A stretch of 64,000 nt of DNA from positions 4,526,001 through 4,590,000 of the forward strand of contig NZ_CP109598.1 in the NCBI RefSeq assembly GCF_036327775.1, written 5' to 3'. The position numbers and the translations under genes are program-made. The stretch comes from Streptomyces sp. NBC_01498 (GTDB lineage Bacteria; Actinomycetota; Actinomycetes; Streptomycetales; Streptomycetaceae). Under the pieces are notes generated by a model. It did no database searches. It saw nothing but the letters and a program-made list of their open reading frames with translations, and was not told the origin of the DNA. Every line of letters begins with the position of its first letter. Position 1 is the stretch's first letter. This document shows, in pieces, positions 15,844-25,524 of the stretch.

Positions 15844-16335
15844 ATGAGCACCACCCGGCAGTTTCCGCCGGGCGACTTCGGCTCCGAGCCGGACGGCGCG
15901 AGTACCCCCTCCGCCGGGTCCGAAAGCCGGGTACGCACCCTGGCGTTGGGCAGCGCCAGTGGCATCGTCCCGATGGCTCGCGACTTCACCCGCCAGGCGC
16001 TCTACGACTGGGGCTGGCTGCCGGCCGAGACCGCCGACCGCCGCGCCGCCGCCGAGGACGTCCTGCTCGTCGTCTCCGAGCTGGTCACCAACGCCTGTCT
16101 GCACGCCGAGGGCCCCGAGGCGCTGCGGGTCTCCTCCGACACCAAGGTCCTGCGCCTCGAAGTCACCGACCGGGGCGGCGGCCAGCCCGCGCCCCGTACC
16201 CCGCACCGCTCCGGGCGGCCCGGCGGGCACGGGATGTTCATCGTGCAGCGGCTCTGTCTGGACTGGGGGGTGTCCCGTACGCCGGGAGCTCCCGGCAAGA
16301 CGGTCTGGGCGGTCCTGGCGGCTCCCGAGCAGTAG
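15844..16335 (+). CDS. ATP-binding anti-sigma factor (RsbW-like, HATPase_c)
   Basis: The 163-residue product has an acidic, Ser/Gly-rich N-terminus followed by a GHKL ATPase: N-box VSELVTNACLHA, G1 box VTDRGGGQP, and G2 box GRPGGHGMFIVQRL. Such proteins bind a cognate sigma factor and phosphorylate the STAS antagonist. With the adjacent STAS and sigma genes it forms a partner-switching set. GGTGAAGCGCTG precedes the ATG. It is separated from the STAS gene by a hairpin, so it may also have its own promoter. Confidence 0.88.
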   Translation: MSTTRQFPPGDFGSEPDGASTPSAGSESRVRTLALGSASGIVPMARDFTRQALYDWGWLPAETADRRAAAEDVLLVVSELVTNACLHAEGPEALRVSSDTKVLRLEVTDRGGGQPAPRTPHRSGRPGGHGMFIVQRLCLDWGVSRTPGAPGKTVWAVLAAPEQ

Positions 16336-16338
16336 CCG

Positions 16339-16359
16339 GGTGCCGCAGGGCGCGGCACC
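16339..16359. terminator. Hairpin between convergent genes
   Basis: GGTGCCGC (16339-16346), loop AGGGC and GCGGCACC (16352-16359), just after the anti-sigma stop and before the end of the transporter gene. Confidence 0.5.
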
Positions 16360-16412
16360 GGGCCCGCCGCGGCCCGGCCGTACGCGTACGTCGTCGCGCC
16401 CGTCCCCGCAGG

Positions 16413-17969
16413 TCAGCGCACCTCACCCATCAGCGCCCGCACCTTCCCCCGGTACATGAACATCGCGAAGCCCGCGAGTGTGGCCAGCGCCGCCTCCACG
16501 GCGACCACCCCCGTACGGCTCAGTCCGACCCCGGCGATCGCGAGCATCCCCGTCACCGAGCCGCCCGCCGTCACCGCGAGGAACCACACGCCCATCATCC
16601 GGCCGGCGTACTTGGCCGGAGCCATCTTCGTGGTCACGGACAGGCCGACCGGTGAGACGCACAGCTCGCCCACGGTCTGGATCAGATAGACGCCGACCAG
16701 CCAGACCGGGCTGACCGCGACCCCGTCCGCCGCCAGGACCAGCGGGATCAGGAAGAAGAAGAACGAGACGCCGACGAGCGCCAGCCCCGCCGCGAACTTC
16801 ACGGCCGTGCCCGGCTCCCTGCCCCGCCGGTTCAGCCACAGCCAGCACCAGGCGGCCACCGGGGCCAGCGCCATGATGAACACCGGGTTCAGCGACTGGT
16901 ACCAGGACGTCGGGAAACCGATCCCGAAGACCTGGTGCGCCGTCTTCGTCGTACCGAACGCCTGGACCGTCGAGCCGCCCTGGTCGTAGATCATCCAGAA
17001 GACCGCCGCGGCCACGAAGAACCAGATGTACGCGGACATCCTCGCCCGCTCGGCCGGTGACAGGTCCGGGTCGCGCTTCATCCGGATCAGCACCCCCGCC
17101 GGGATGGCCACTCCCGCGAGGGTCAGGGGGACCATCGCCCAGTTCAGGGTGAACGCGCCGGTGAAGACGACGACCCCGTAGAAGACCGAGACGGCCAGCA
17201 GCCAGCTCAGGCCCCTCGTCAGCCAGCGCGCCCGCTCCTCGCGCGACAGCGGGGTCGGGACCCGGCCGCTCTCGGGGGACAGATGCTTCGTACCGAGCAG
17301 GAACTGGAGCAGACCGAGCCCCATGCCGAGGGCCGCGAGCGCGAAACCGAGGTGCCAGCTGTACGTCTCACCGACGGTGCCGATGACCAGCGGCGCGAAG
17401 AAGGCACCGATGTTGATGCCCATGTAGAAGAGGGTGAAGCCGCCGTCGCGGCGCGGGTCGTCCGGGCCGTCGTAGAGCTGGCCGACCATCGTGGAGATGT
17501 TGGCCTTCAGCAGCCCCGAGCCGACCGCCACCAGCGCGAGACCGGCGAAGAAGGTCCCGGCGCCCGGCAGCGCGAGCGTCAGATGGCCCGCCATGATCGT
17601 GCAGGCCGCGACGGTGACCGTACGGCGCGGGCCCCAGACCCGGTCGCCGAGCCAGCCGCCGGGCATGGCCAGCAGATACACCATCGACAGATAGATCGAG
17701 TAGACCGCCGTGGTGGTGGCCAGGGTCAGCCCCAGCCCGCCTCCCTGGAGGCCCGTCGACGCGTCGGGGCCGCCGGAGAGCAGATAGAGGGTGAGCAGCG
17801 CCCGCATGCCGTAGAAGCTGAAGCGTTCCCACATCTCCGTCATGAAGAGCGTGGCCAGTCCGCGCGGATGCCCGAAGAAGGTCTTCTCGGGGGTGGTGCC
17901 GGGGCCGGTGCCGGAGCCGGGGGGACGCTCGGGCAGGTCGGGGGAGTCCTTGGTCAGGCTGGACGCCAT
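16413..17969 (-). CDS. POT family proton-coupled oligopeptide transporter
   Basis: The 518-residue membrane protein has the POT proton motif MTEMWERFSFYG (Glu45, Glu48, Arg49), the first PTR2 signature GGWLGDRVWGPRRTV and the second FYMGINIGAFFAPLV, plus about 14 hydrophobic segments including a lysine/arginine-poor central pair. It should import di- and tripeptides with protons at the cytoplasmic membrane. Start ATG 17969 is chosen because AAGGATCCACCC is just upstream and it gives the usual short N-terminus before TFFGHPRGLATLF. The long upstream leader carries a hairpin at 18099-18133. Confidence 0.92.
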   Translation of the reverse strand: MASSLTKDSPDLPERPPGSGTGPGTTPEKTFFGHPRGLATLFMTEMWERFSFYGMRALLTLYLLSGGPDASTGLQGGGLGLTLATTTAVYSIYLSMVYLLAMPGGWLGDRVWGPRRTVTVAACTIMAGHLTLALPGAGTFFAGLALVAVGSGLLKANISTMVGQLYDGPDDPRRDGGFTLFYMGINIGAFFAPLVIGTVGETYSWHLGFALAALGMGLGLLQFLLGTKHLSPESGRVPTPLSREERARWLTRGLSWLLAVSVFYGVVVFTGAFTLNWAMVPLTLAGVAIPAGVLIRMKRDPDLSPAERARMSAYIWFFVAAAVFWMIYDQGGSTVQAFGTTKTAHQVFGIGFPTSWYQSLNPVFIMALAPVAAWCWLWLNRRGREPGTAVKFAAGLALVGVSFFFFLIPLVLAADGVAVSPVWLVGVYLIQTVGELCVSPVGLSVTTKMAPAKYAGRMMGVWFLAVTAGGSVTGMLAIAGVGLSRTGVVAVEAALATLAGFAMFMYRGKVRALMGEVR

Positions 17970-18098
17970 GGGTGGATCCTTGCTCGCTCGGTGCGTGGGT
18001 CGGGGGTGCGGGTCGGATGGCCGGGGGTGCGGGGCGGGCACGCGGTGTGGGTGCCTGTGTCGGGTGCGTCGGTCGGTGCGTGAGTCCGGTACGCGAAA

Positions 18099-18133
18099 GA
18101 GGGCCTTCGGCGCACAAGACGCCAAAGGCCCTC
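18099..18133. terminator. Hairpin in the divergent region between transporter and response regulator
   Basis: Arms GAGGGCCTTCGGCG and CGCCAAAGGCCCTC pair over 14 bases with one mismatch around the loop CACAAGA. It lies 130 bases upstream of the transporter start and 68 before the response regulator, an unusual place for a terminator, so it may act as an attenuator in one of the leaders. Confidence 0.5.
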
Positions 18134-18201
18134 AATCGGTACTACACCGGCCATCGGCGATCGCTGCCCGGCCGCCGCGCCACGCCGACTACCATCACCT
18201 C

Positions 18202-18879
<678 letters not shown>

Positions 18880-18969
18880 GGCGGAAGCCGTACGCCGGTA
18901 CGGGCGGAGCTCCGGCAGAACAGCCACGCCAGGTACGGGCCCGCCCCGGCCGGACAGAAGTAGGGCACA

Positions 18970-20235
18970 GTGCGCCGTCGTCTGATCAACTCCACACTCG
19001 CCGTGGTCCTCGTCGTCATCGGGGTCTTCGGGTTCTCGCTCGTCATCGTGGAGAGCCGCACCATCAGCGCCAGCGCCCAGGAGAGCGTGGACCTGGAGGC
19101 CGTACGGCTGGTCAGCATCGTGGACAGCCGGCTGATCGGCGGCGAGCGCGTCACCGAGGCGATCCTGCGGGAGCAGATCGACGGCGGACGGTACGCCAGG
19201 GTCGAGATCCCCGGCCGCCCGACCGTCGAGATCGGCGAGCGCCCCGAGGGCGACGTCATCCGGGGCAGCGCGGACGGTGAACAGAACGAGACCGTCACCG
19301 TCGAGGAGTCCAGCGCCGCCGTCACCGACGAACTCGGCCGCACCCTCCTGATCATCGGCGCCGTCGCGCTGCTCGCCGTCATCGCCGCCGTCCTGCTCGC
19401 CGTACGCCAGGCCAACAAGCTCGCCTCCCCGCTCACCGACCTCGCCGAGACCGCCGAACGCCTCGGCTCCGGCGACCCGCGCCCCCGCCACAAGCGGTAC
19501 GGCGTGCCCGAACTCGACCGGGTCGCGGACGTCCTCGACGCCAGCGCCGAGCGGATCGCCCGGATGCTCACCGCCGAGCGCCGGCTCGCCGCCGACGCCT
19601 CCCACCAGCTCCGTACGCCGCTGACCGCGCTCTCCATGCGGCTGGAGGAGATCTCCACCACCGACGACCCCGACACGGTCAAGGACGAGGCGACGATCGC
19701 GCTCACCCAGGTCGAGCGGCTCACCGACGTCGTGGAGCGGCTGCTCACCAACTCGCGCGACGTACGCACCGGCTCGGCCATCGTCTTCGACCTGGACGAC
19801 GTCGTACGGCAGCAGATCGAGGAGTGGCGCCCCGCCTACCGCAGCGCCGGGCGGGCGATCGTCTGCTCCGGTACCCAGCACATGCGGGCGGTGGGCACCC
19901 CCGGCGCGGTCGCCCAGGTCCTCGCCGCGCTCATCGAGAACTCGCTCATGCACGGCGGCGGCACGGTCGCCCTGCGCAACCGGATCACCGGCAACCAGGC
20001 GGTGATCGAGGTGACGGACGAGGGGCCCGGCGTGCCGCCGGACCTCGGGGCGCGGATCTTCGAGCGCGCCATCAGCGGGCACAACTCCACGGGCATCGGA
20101 CTCGCCGTCGCCCGCGACCTCGCGGAGGCGGACGGCGGGCGGCTGGAACTGCTCCAGCAGCAGCCGCCGGTCTTCGCGCTGTTCCTCAGCCGTGAGGTGC
20201 GGGAGCGCGAGGAGCCGAGGCGGACCGTCAGATGA
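18970..20235 (+). CDS. Sensor histidine kinase
   Basis: The 421-residue protein starts at GTG 18970. It has two membrane helices (about residues 7-28 and 124-146) around a 95-residue extracytoplasmic sensor, a HAMP-like region, the H-box ASHQLRTPLTAL with His212, and an ATPase domain with N-box LAALIENSLMHGGG, G1 VTDEGPGVPPDLG and G2 STGIGLAVARDLAEADGG. It should phosphorylate the response regulator encoded upstream. Its last eight bases overlap the end of the convergent gtrA-like gene. Confidence 0.92.
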   Translation: MRRRLINSTLAVVLVVIGVFGFSLVIVESRTISASAQESVDLEAVRLVSIVDSRLIGGERVTEAILREQIDGGRYARVEIPGRPTVEIGERPEGDVIRGSADGEQNETVTVEESSAAVTDELGRTLLIIGAVALLAVIAAVLLAVRQANKLASPLTDLAETAERLGSGDPRPRHKRYGVPELDRVADVLDASAERIARMLTAERRLAADASHQLRTPLTALSMRLEEISTTDDPDTVKDEATIALTQVERLTDVVERLLTNSRDVRTGSAIVFDLDDVVRQQIEEWRPAYRSAGRAIVCSGTQHMRAVGTPGAVAQVLAALIENSLMHGGGTVALRNRITGNQAVIEVTDEGPGVPPDLGARIFERAISGHNSTGIGLAVARDLAEADGGRLELLQQQPPVFALFLSREVREREEPRRTVR

Positions 20236-20722
20236 CCCGGCCGGCGGCGGTCGGCTCGGGCTCCCGGTCCGGTTCCGGCTGAAGCCTGCGGAACACCCAG
20301 GTGCGGTACGACCAGAAGCGGAACAGCGTCGCCACGCCGATGCCGAGGAACTTGAACACGTTGCTCCGCAGCGGCCCGTCCCAGCCGAACCCGTACGTCG
20401 CGGTGTAGAGCACCCCGTTCTCGATGACCAGCCCGACCGCGCTGAACAGCAGGAACAGCGTCAGTTCCTTGGTACGGCGGCTCTTGTCCCGGTCCCGGTA
20501 CGCGAAGTGGCGGAAGCCCACGTAGTTGCAGGCGATCGCGACGACGGTGGCCAGGACGCTCGCCCGCACCACCTGGAGGTCGGTGGTGTGCCGTACGAGG
20601 TTGAAGACGGCCAGATTGACCAGGAGCCCCACGCCCCCGACCGTGCCGAACTTGGCGATCTCGCGGGCGAGCAGGGACAGCCGTTCCCGCAGGGCCCCTC
20701 GCTGCGCAGGCGCGGCAGTCAT
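20228..20722 (-). CDS. GtrA family membrane protein
   Basis: The 164-residue protein has four hydrophobic segments: EIAKFGTVGGVGLLVNLAVF, ASVLATVVAIACNYVGFRHF, LTLFLLFSAVGLVIENGVLY and NVFKFLGIGVATLFRFWSYR, followed by TWVF and a polar tail. This is the GtrA/DPMS pattern: small proteins that help move polyprenyl-linked sugars across the membrane. The start ATG 20722 lies beside a 13-bp tandem repeat in the region divergent from purK. Confidence 0.9.
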   Translation of the reverse strand: MTAAPAQRGALRERLSLLAREIAKFGTVGGVGLLVNLAVFNLVRHTTDLQVVRASVLATVVAIACNYVGFRHFAYRDRDKSRRTKELTLFLLFSAVGLVIENGVLYTATYGFGWDGPLRSNVFKFLGIGVATLFRFWSYRTWVFRRLQPEPDREPEPTAAGRVI

Positions 20723-20751
20723 GGTCTCGCTCAGCCCCGTCCGGTCGGTGT

Positions 20752-20816
20752 GTGGGTGCGTCAGGTGGGTGTGTCAGGTACGTGCGTCGGGCGCGTGTGT
20801 CAGATGTGTGCGTCAG
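20752..20816. repeat. 13-bp tandem repeat, five copies
   Basis: Units GTGGGTGCGTCAG, GTGGGTGTGTCAG, GTACGTGCGTCGG, GCGCGTGTGTCAG and ATGTGTGCGTCAG follow without gaps in the gtrA-purK divergent region. A common core GTG(C/T)GTC(A/G)G is kept. It could be a variable-number repeat or a set of protein binding sites. Confidence 0.8.
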
Positions 20817-20970
20817 GTGCGTGGCGGCGGCGTCGGCGGACCAATGCGGACGAAGAGTCCGGCACGGCGCCGACCGGCCCACTCTAACCACCGGCCCGGC
20901 CTCGGGCCGTCTCCCACGGTGCCCGGCCCGGCTCGTGTGGCCCCGTCCGGGCGGCGGATACCCTGGATGC

Positions 20971-22110
20971 GTGACATTCCCGGTAGTCGGCATGGTCGGC
21001 GGCGGTCAGCTCGCCCGTATGACCCACGAGGCGGGCATCCCCCTCGGCCTCAGATTCAAGCTTCTCAGCGACACCCCGCAGGACTCCGCGGCGCAGGTGG
21101 TCGCCGACGTGGTCGTCGGTGACTACCGCGACCTGGAGACCCTGCGCGCCTTCGCGCGCGGCTGCGACGTGATCACCTTCGACCACGAGCACGTGCCGAT
21201 CGAGCACCTGCGCGCCCTGGAGGCGGACGGTGTCGCCGTACGCCCCGGCCCCGACGCCCTCGTGCACGCGCAGGACAAGGGCGTGATGCGCGCCCGGCTA
21301 AGCGAGCTGGGCGCGCCCTGCCCGCGCCATCGCGTCGTCACCGACGCCGCCGACGTCGCGGCCTTCGCCGACGAGGTCGGCGGCTTCCCCGTGATCCTCA
21401 AGACGGTGCGCGGCGGCTACGACGGCAAGGGCGTGTGGGTCGCCCGGTCGGCGGACGACGCCGAGCAGCCCTTCCGGGCCGGGGTCCCCGTCCTCGCCGA
21501 GGAGAAGGTCGACTTCGTCCGGGAGCTGGCCGCGAACATCGTGCGTTCGCCGCACGGCCAGGCCGTCGCGTACCCCGTCGTGGAGTCCCGCCAGGTCGAC
21601 GGCGTGTGCGACACCGTCATCGCGCCCGCGCCCGGCCTCTCCGAGGAGCTGTCCGGCGAGGCGCAGCAGCTCGCGCTGCGGATCGCCGCCGAACTGGGCG
21701 TCGTCGGTCATCTGGCGGTCGAGCTGTTCGAGACGGCCGACGGCCGCATCCTCGTCAACGAATTGGCCATGCGCCCTCACAACTCGGGCCACTGGACCCA
21801 GGACGGCGCGATCACCTCGCAGTTCGCCAACCACGTACGGGCCGTGCTCGACCTGCCCCTCGGCGACCCGCGCCCGCGCGCGCCCTGGACGGTGATGTGC
21901 AACGTGCTGGGCGGGGACTACCCCGACATGTACGCGGCGTATCTGCACTGCATGGCCCACGACCCGCAGCTCAAGATCCACATGTACGGCAAGGACGTGA
22001 AGCCCGGCCGTAAGGTCGGCCACGTCAACACCTACGGTGACGACCTGGCCGACGTGCTGGAGCGCGCCCGCCACGCCGCCGGATACCTCCGAGGAACGAT
22101 CACCACATGA
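20971..22110 (+). CDS. purK: 5-(carboxyamino)imidazole ribonucleotide synthase
   Basis: The 379-residue protein is an ATP-grasp enzyme that makes N5-CAIR from AIR, bicarbonate and ATP in purine synthesis. It shows [20 protein letters not shown] at the N-terminus, [17 protein letters not shown], the glycine loop typical of PurK, and [26 protein letters not shown] with metal-binding Glu/Asn. Start GTG 20971 gives the family's normal N-terminus. Its stop overlaps the purE start (ATGA), so both are translated together. Confidence 0.96.
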   Translation: MTFPVVGMVGGGQLARMTHEAGIPLGLRFKLLSDTPQDSAAQVVADVVVGDYRDLETLRAFARGCDVITFDHEHVPIEHLRALEADGVAVRPGPDALVHAQDKGVMRARLSELGAPCPRHRVVTDAADVAAFADEVGGFPVILKTVRGGYDGKGVWVARSADDAEQPFRAGVPVLAEEKVDFVRELAANIVRSPHGQAVAYPVVESRQVDGVCDTVIAPAPGLSEELSGEAQQLALRIAAELGVVGHLAVELFETADGRILVNELAMRPHNSGHWTQDGAITSQFANHVRAVLDLPLGDPRPRAPWTVMCNVLGGDYPDMYAAYLHCMAHDPQLKIHMYGKDVKPGRKVGHVNTYGDDLADVLERARHAAGYLRGTITT

Positions 22111-22631
22111 GCTCTCCCCTCATCGGCGTCGTCATGGGGTCGGACTCCGACTGGCCCGTCATGGAGGCCGCCGCCCAGGCGCTCGACGAGTTCGAGATCC
22201 CGTACGAGGTCGACGTCGTCTCCGCGCACCGGATGCCGCACGAGATGATCGCGTACGGCGAGGAGGCCGCCGGACGCGGGCTCCGGGCGATCGTCGCGGG
22301 CGCGGGCGGCGCCGCCCATCTGCCGGGCATGCTGGCCTCGGTCACACCGCTGCCGGTGATCGGGGTCCCCGTACCGCTGAAGTACCTGGACGGCATGGAC
22401 TCGCTGCTGTCGATCGTGCAGATGCCGGCGGGCGTGCCGGTCGCGACGGTCTCCGTAGGAGGAGCCCGTAACGCCGGGCTGCTGGCCGCGCGCATCCTCG
22501 CGGCCCACGACCCGGAACTGCGGTCCCGTATGACGGACTTCCAGCGGCAGCTCAACGAACAGGCGACCGACAAGGGCAAGCGGCTGCGCGCCAAGGTGAG
22601 CGGCCACGACTCCTTCGGCTTCGGGAAGTGA
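22107..22631 (+). CDS. purE: 5-(carboxyamino)imidazole ribonucleotide mutase
   Basis: The 174-residue class I PurE has [16 protein letters not shown] at the N-terminus, [11 protein letters not shown] with the active-site His, and [15 protein letters not shown]. It converts N5-CAIR to CAIR, the step after PurK. Start codon overlaps the purK stop. The C-terminal extension [19 protein letters not shown] is usual in actinobacteria. The dipeptidase gene follows nine bases later. Confidence 0.96.
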   Translation: MSSPLIGVVMGSDSDWPVMEAAAQALDEFEIPYEVDVVSAHRMPHEMIAYGEEAAGRGLRAIVAGAGGAAHLPGMLASVTPLPVIGVPVPLKYLDGMDSLLSIVQMPAGVPVATVSVGGARNAGLLAARILAAHDPELRSRMTDFQRQLNEQATDKGKRLRAKVSGHDSFGFGK

Positions 22632-22639
22632 GGTCCGCG

Positions 22640-23830
22640 ATGGGCACCGAGGACTATCTGGAGCAGGCGCGCGAGCTGCTTGAGGACTTTCCCGTGGTCG
22701 ACGGGCACAACGACCTGCCGTGGGCGCTGCGCGAACAGGTCCGCTACGACCTCGACCGCCGTGACATCGCCGAGGACCAGTCGGCGCATCTGCACACCGA
22801 CATCCCGCGCCTGCGGGCGGGCGGGGTGGGGGCACAGTTCTGGTCGGTGTACGTACGGTCCGACCTGGCCGGCGACTCGGCGGTCAGCGCGACCCTCGAA
22901 CAGATCGACGTCGTCGGGCGCCTGATCACCCGCTACGCCGACCTCGTCGCCGCGCGCACCGCCGACGACATGGAGAACGCCCGCCGGGCCGGCCGGATCG
23001 CGTCCCTGATGGGCGCCGAGGGCGGGCACTCCATCAACAACTCCCTCGCCACGCTGCGCGCCCTGCACACCCTGGGCGTGCGCTACATGACGCTCACGCA
23101 CAACGACAACCTGCCGTGGGCCGACTCGGCGACCGACAAGCCGGGCGTGGGCGGACTGTCGCCCTTCGGCCACGAGGTCGTACGCGAGATGAACCGCGCC
23201 GGCATGCTGGTCGACCTCTCGCACGTGGCCGCGACGACCATGCGGGACGCGCTCGCCACGAGCGCCGCGCCGGTGATCTTCTCGCACTCCTCCTCGCGAG
23301 CGGTCTGCGACCACCCGCGCAACGTCCCGGACGACGTGCTGGAACTGCTGCCCGCGAACGGCGGGGTGGCGATGGCCACCTTCGTACCGAAGTTCATCCT
23401 GCCCGAGGCGATCACCTGGACGGAGGCCGCCGACGAGAACATGCGCGCGCAGGGGCTGCACCCGCTGGACACGACGGAGGCGGGGATGCGCGTCCAGCGT
23501 GCGTACGAGGAGGTCAGCCCGCGCCCGGTGGCCACGGCGGCGACGGTCGCCGACCACCTGGACCACATGCGCGAGGTCGCGGGCATCGACCACATCGGCA
23601 TCGGCGGCGACTTCGACGGCACGGCGTTCACGCCGGAGGGTCTGGACGACGTGGCGGGCTACCCGAACCTGATCGCGGAACTCTTCGCCCGCCGCTGGTC
23701 GCCGGAGGACCTGTCCAAGCTCACCTGGCACAACGCGGTACGGGCACTGCGCGGGGCGGAGGACGTGGCGCGGGGGCTGCGGGCGGAGCGGGGGCCGTCG
23801 ACGGCGACGATCGAGGAACTGGACGGGTAG
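22640..23830 (+). CDS. Membrane (M19, renal-type) dipeptidase
   Basis: The 396-residue protein is a peptidase family M19 metallo-amidohydrolase. Metal ligands are visible: HND with His23 and Asp25, Glu127 (MGAEGGHS), His195 (VDLSHVA) and His216 (FSHSS), and an Asp in GGDFDG near residue 324. It likely hydrolyses dipeptides, possibly with D-residues. The S. coelicolor homologue next to purE has a determined structure (from memory, Sco3058). No signal peptide, so cytoplasmic. Start ATG 22640 is preferred over GTG 22628 because GAGGT lies just upstream. Confidence 0.93.
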   Translation: MGTEDYLEQARELLEDFPVVDGHNDLPWALREQVRYDLDRRDIAEDQSAHLHTDIPRLRAGGVGAQFWSVYVRSDLAGDSAVSATLEQIDVVGRLITRYADLVAARTADDMENARRAGRIASLMGAEGGHSINNSLATLRALHTLGVRYMTLTHNDNLPWADSATDKPGVGGLSPFGHEVVREMNRAGMLVDLSHVAATTMRDALATSAAPVIFSHSSSRAVCDHPRNVPDDVLELLPANGGVAMATFVPKFILPEAITWTEAADENMRAQGLHPLDTTEAGMRVQRAYEEVSPRPVATAATVADHLDHMREVAGIDHIGIGGDFDGTAFTPEGLDDVAGYPNLIAELFARRWSPEDLSKLTWHNAVRALRGAEDVARGLRAERGPSTATIEELDG

Positions 23831-23856
23831 GGCCGGGTAAGGCCGAGGGGCGGGGG

Positions 23857-23897
23857 CCCGGTGTACGGGAGCCGGGACCCGGGTCCCGTACACCGGG
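23857..23897. terminator. Bidirectional hairpin between convergent genes
   Basis: CCCGGTGTACGGGA (23857-23870) pairs perfectly with TCCCGTACACCGGG (23884-23897) around a 13-base loop that is itself GC-palindromic. It sits between the dipeptidase and UDP-glucose dehydrogenase ends. Confidence 0.75.
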
Positions 23898-23946
23898 GTC
23901 GGGCCCTGGGGGTCGTCCGGCTCCCGGGCCGGCGCCCGCCCGGCGC

Positions 23947-25293
23947 TCAGGCCCTCGGCCGCCCCATCGCCCGGTACGTCCAGCCCGCCGCGCGCCAGAC
24001 CGCCGGGTCCAGCGCGTTGCGGCCGTCCAGGATCAGCCGACGCGACGTGGCCTCGCCCAGCGCCGCCGGGTCCAGCTCACGGAACTCGCGCCACTCCGTC
24101 AGGTGCAGCACCACGTCCGCGCCGCGCACCGCCTCCAGCGCGGAATCCGCGTACCCCAGGGTCGGGAAGACTCTGCGCGCGTTGTCCATGCCCTTCGGGT
24201 CGTACACGGTCACCTGGCCGCCCTGGAGGTGGATCTGACCGGCGACGTTCAGCGCGGGGGAGTCCCGTACGTCGTCCGAGTCCGGCTTGAACGTCGCGCC
24301 CAGCACCGCGACCCGCTTGCCCAGGAACGACGAGTCGCCGCCGACGGCCTCGCGCGCCAGCTCCACCATGTGACCCCGGCGCCGCATGTTGATCGAGTCG
24401 ACCTCGCGCAGGAACGTCAGCGCCTGGTCCGCGCCCAGTTCGCCCGCCCGCGCCATGAACGCGCGGATGTCCTTGGGCAGACAGCCGCCGCCGAAGCCGA
24501 TCCCGGCGCGCAGGAACTTCTTCCCGATCCGGTCGTCGTACCCGATGGCCTCCGCCAGCTTCACCACGTCGCCGCCGGCCGCCTCGCAGACCTCGGCCAT
24601 CGCGTTGATGAAGGAGATCTTCGTCGCGAGGAAGGAGTTGGCGGCGGTCTTCACCAGCTCGGCGGTCGGGAAGTCGGTCAGGACGAACGGCGACCCCTCC
24701 GCGAGCGGCGTCGCGTACACCTCGCGCAGCAGCTTCTCGGCGCGCTCGCTGCCGGTGCCCACGACGATCCGGTCCGGGTGGAGGGTGTCCTGGACGGCGA
24801 AGCCCTCGCGCAGGAACTCCGGGTTCCAGGCCAGCTCCACGTCCGGGCCCGCCGGGGCCAGTTCGGTCAGCCGCCGGGCCAGCCGCTCCGCGCTGCCGAC
24901 CGGCACGGTCGACTTGCCGACGACCAGCGCGGCGCGGTCGAGCAGGGGCGCGAGGGAGTCGAAGGCGCTCTCGACGTAGCTCATGTCGCACGCGTTGTCG
25001 CCGTGCTTCTGCGGGGTGTTCACGCAGACGAAGTGGACGTCTCCGAAAGCGCCGACGTCCTCCCAGGAGGTGGTGAAGCGCAGCCGCCCGGTCGATCCCT
25101 CGATACCGGCGACGTGCTTGCGCAGCAGCTCTTCGAGGCCGGGCTCGTACATCGGCACCTTGCCGGCCGACAGCATCTCGATCTTCTCGGGGACGACGTC
25201 GAGCCCGAGCACCTCGAAGCCCAGTTCCGCCATGGCCGCGGCGTGGGTGGCGCCGAGGTAGCCGGTACCGATCACGGTGATCTTGAGGGCCAT
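23947..25293 (-). CDS. UDP-glucose 6-dehydrogenase
   Basis: The 448-residue protein has the NAD-binding VIGTGYLGATH, KSTVPVGSAERLARRL, AWNPEFLREGFAVQD, the central VKTAANSFLATKISFINAMA and catalytic Cys271 in GFGGGCLPKD, then GATFKPDSDDVRDSPALNV. It oxidises UDP-glucose (or UDP-ManNAc-type substrate; UDP-Glc is favoured by GGGCLPKD context) to the uronate used in glycan synthesis. Start ATG 25293 follows AGGAGCACCCC. It is divergent from the acyl-CoA dehydrogenase gene. Confidence 0.92.
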   Translation of the reverse strand: MALKITVIGTGYLGATHAAAMAELGFEVLGLDVVPEKIEMLSAGKVPMYEPGLEELLRKHVAGIEGSTGRLRFTTSWEDVGAFGDVHFVCVNTPQKHGDNACDMSYVESAFDSLAPLLDRAALVVGKSTVPVGSAERLARRLTELAPAGPDVELAWNPEFLREGFAVQDTLHPDRIVVGTGSERAEKLLREVYATPLAEGSPFVLTDFPTAELVKTAANSFLATKISFINAMAEVCEAAGGDVVKLAEAIGYDDRIGKKFLRAGIGFGGGCLPKDIRAFMARAGELGADQALTFLREVDSINMRRRGHMVELAREAVGGDSSFLGKRVAVLGATFKPDSDDVRDSPALNVAGQIHLQGGQVTVYDPKGMDNARRVFPTLGYADSALEAVRGADVVLHLTEWREFRELDPAALGEATSRRLILDGRNALDPAVWRAAGWTYRAMGRPRA

Positions 25294-25490
25294 GGGGTGC
25301 TCCTGGTAGTGCGGTCGGTATGCGGTGCGGCCCCTGGGTGCGAACGCGACTGCGATCGCACCGGAGCACGCGGCCCGAGCATATCCGCGCCCCGCCCGCA
25401 CCCCCTCGGGCGCCCGTGCGGCAAGGTGCGGGAGCTGTCGGGAAACTCACGTACGCCGATGGGGGCCGGGCCTCTAAAATCGGAGTTACT

Positions 25491-25502
25491 TAACGGTAGT
25501 TA
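25491..25502. promoter_or_regulatory. Inverted repeat before the acyl-CoA dehydrogenase gene
   Basis: TAACGGTAGTTA: arms TAAC/GTTA with four bases between, 22 bases before the GTG start, in an AT-richer patch. This resembles TetR-type sites seen ahead of fatty-acid catabolism genes; the regulator is not in the window. Confidence 0.45.
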
Positions 25503-25524
25503 GCATGCAGGGGAGTGGAAGACC

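Noticed and set aside
20752..20816. CRISPR array
   Set aside because: Repeats are 13 bases long, contiguous and without spacers; no cas genes nearby.
23116..25503. Very long plus-strand open frame over the dipeptidase and UDP-glucose dehydrogenase genes
   Set aside because: It overlaps two well-supported genes in other frames and has Arg/Gly-rich composition without any domain; a shadow frame.
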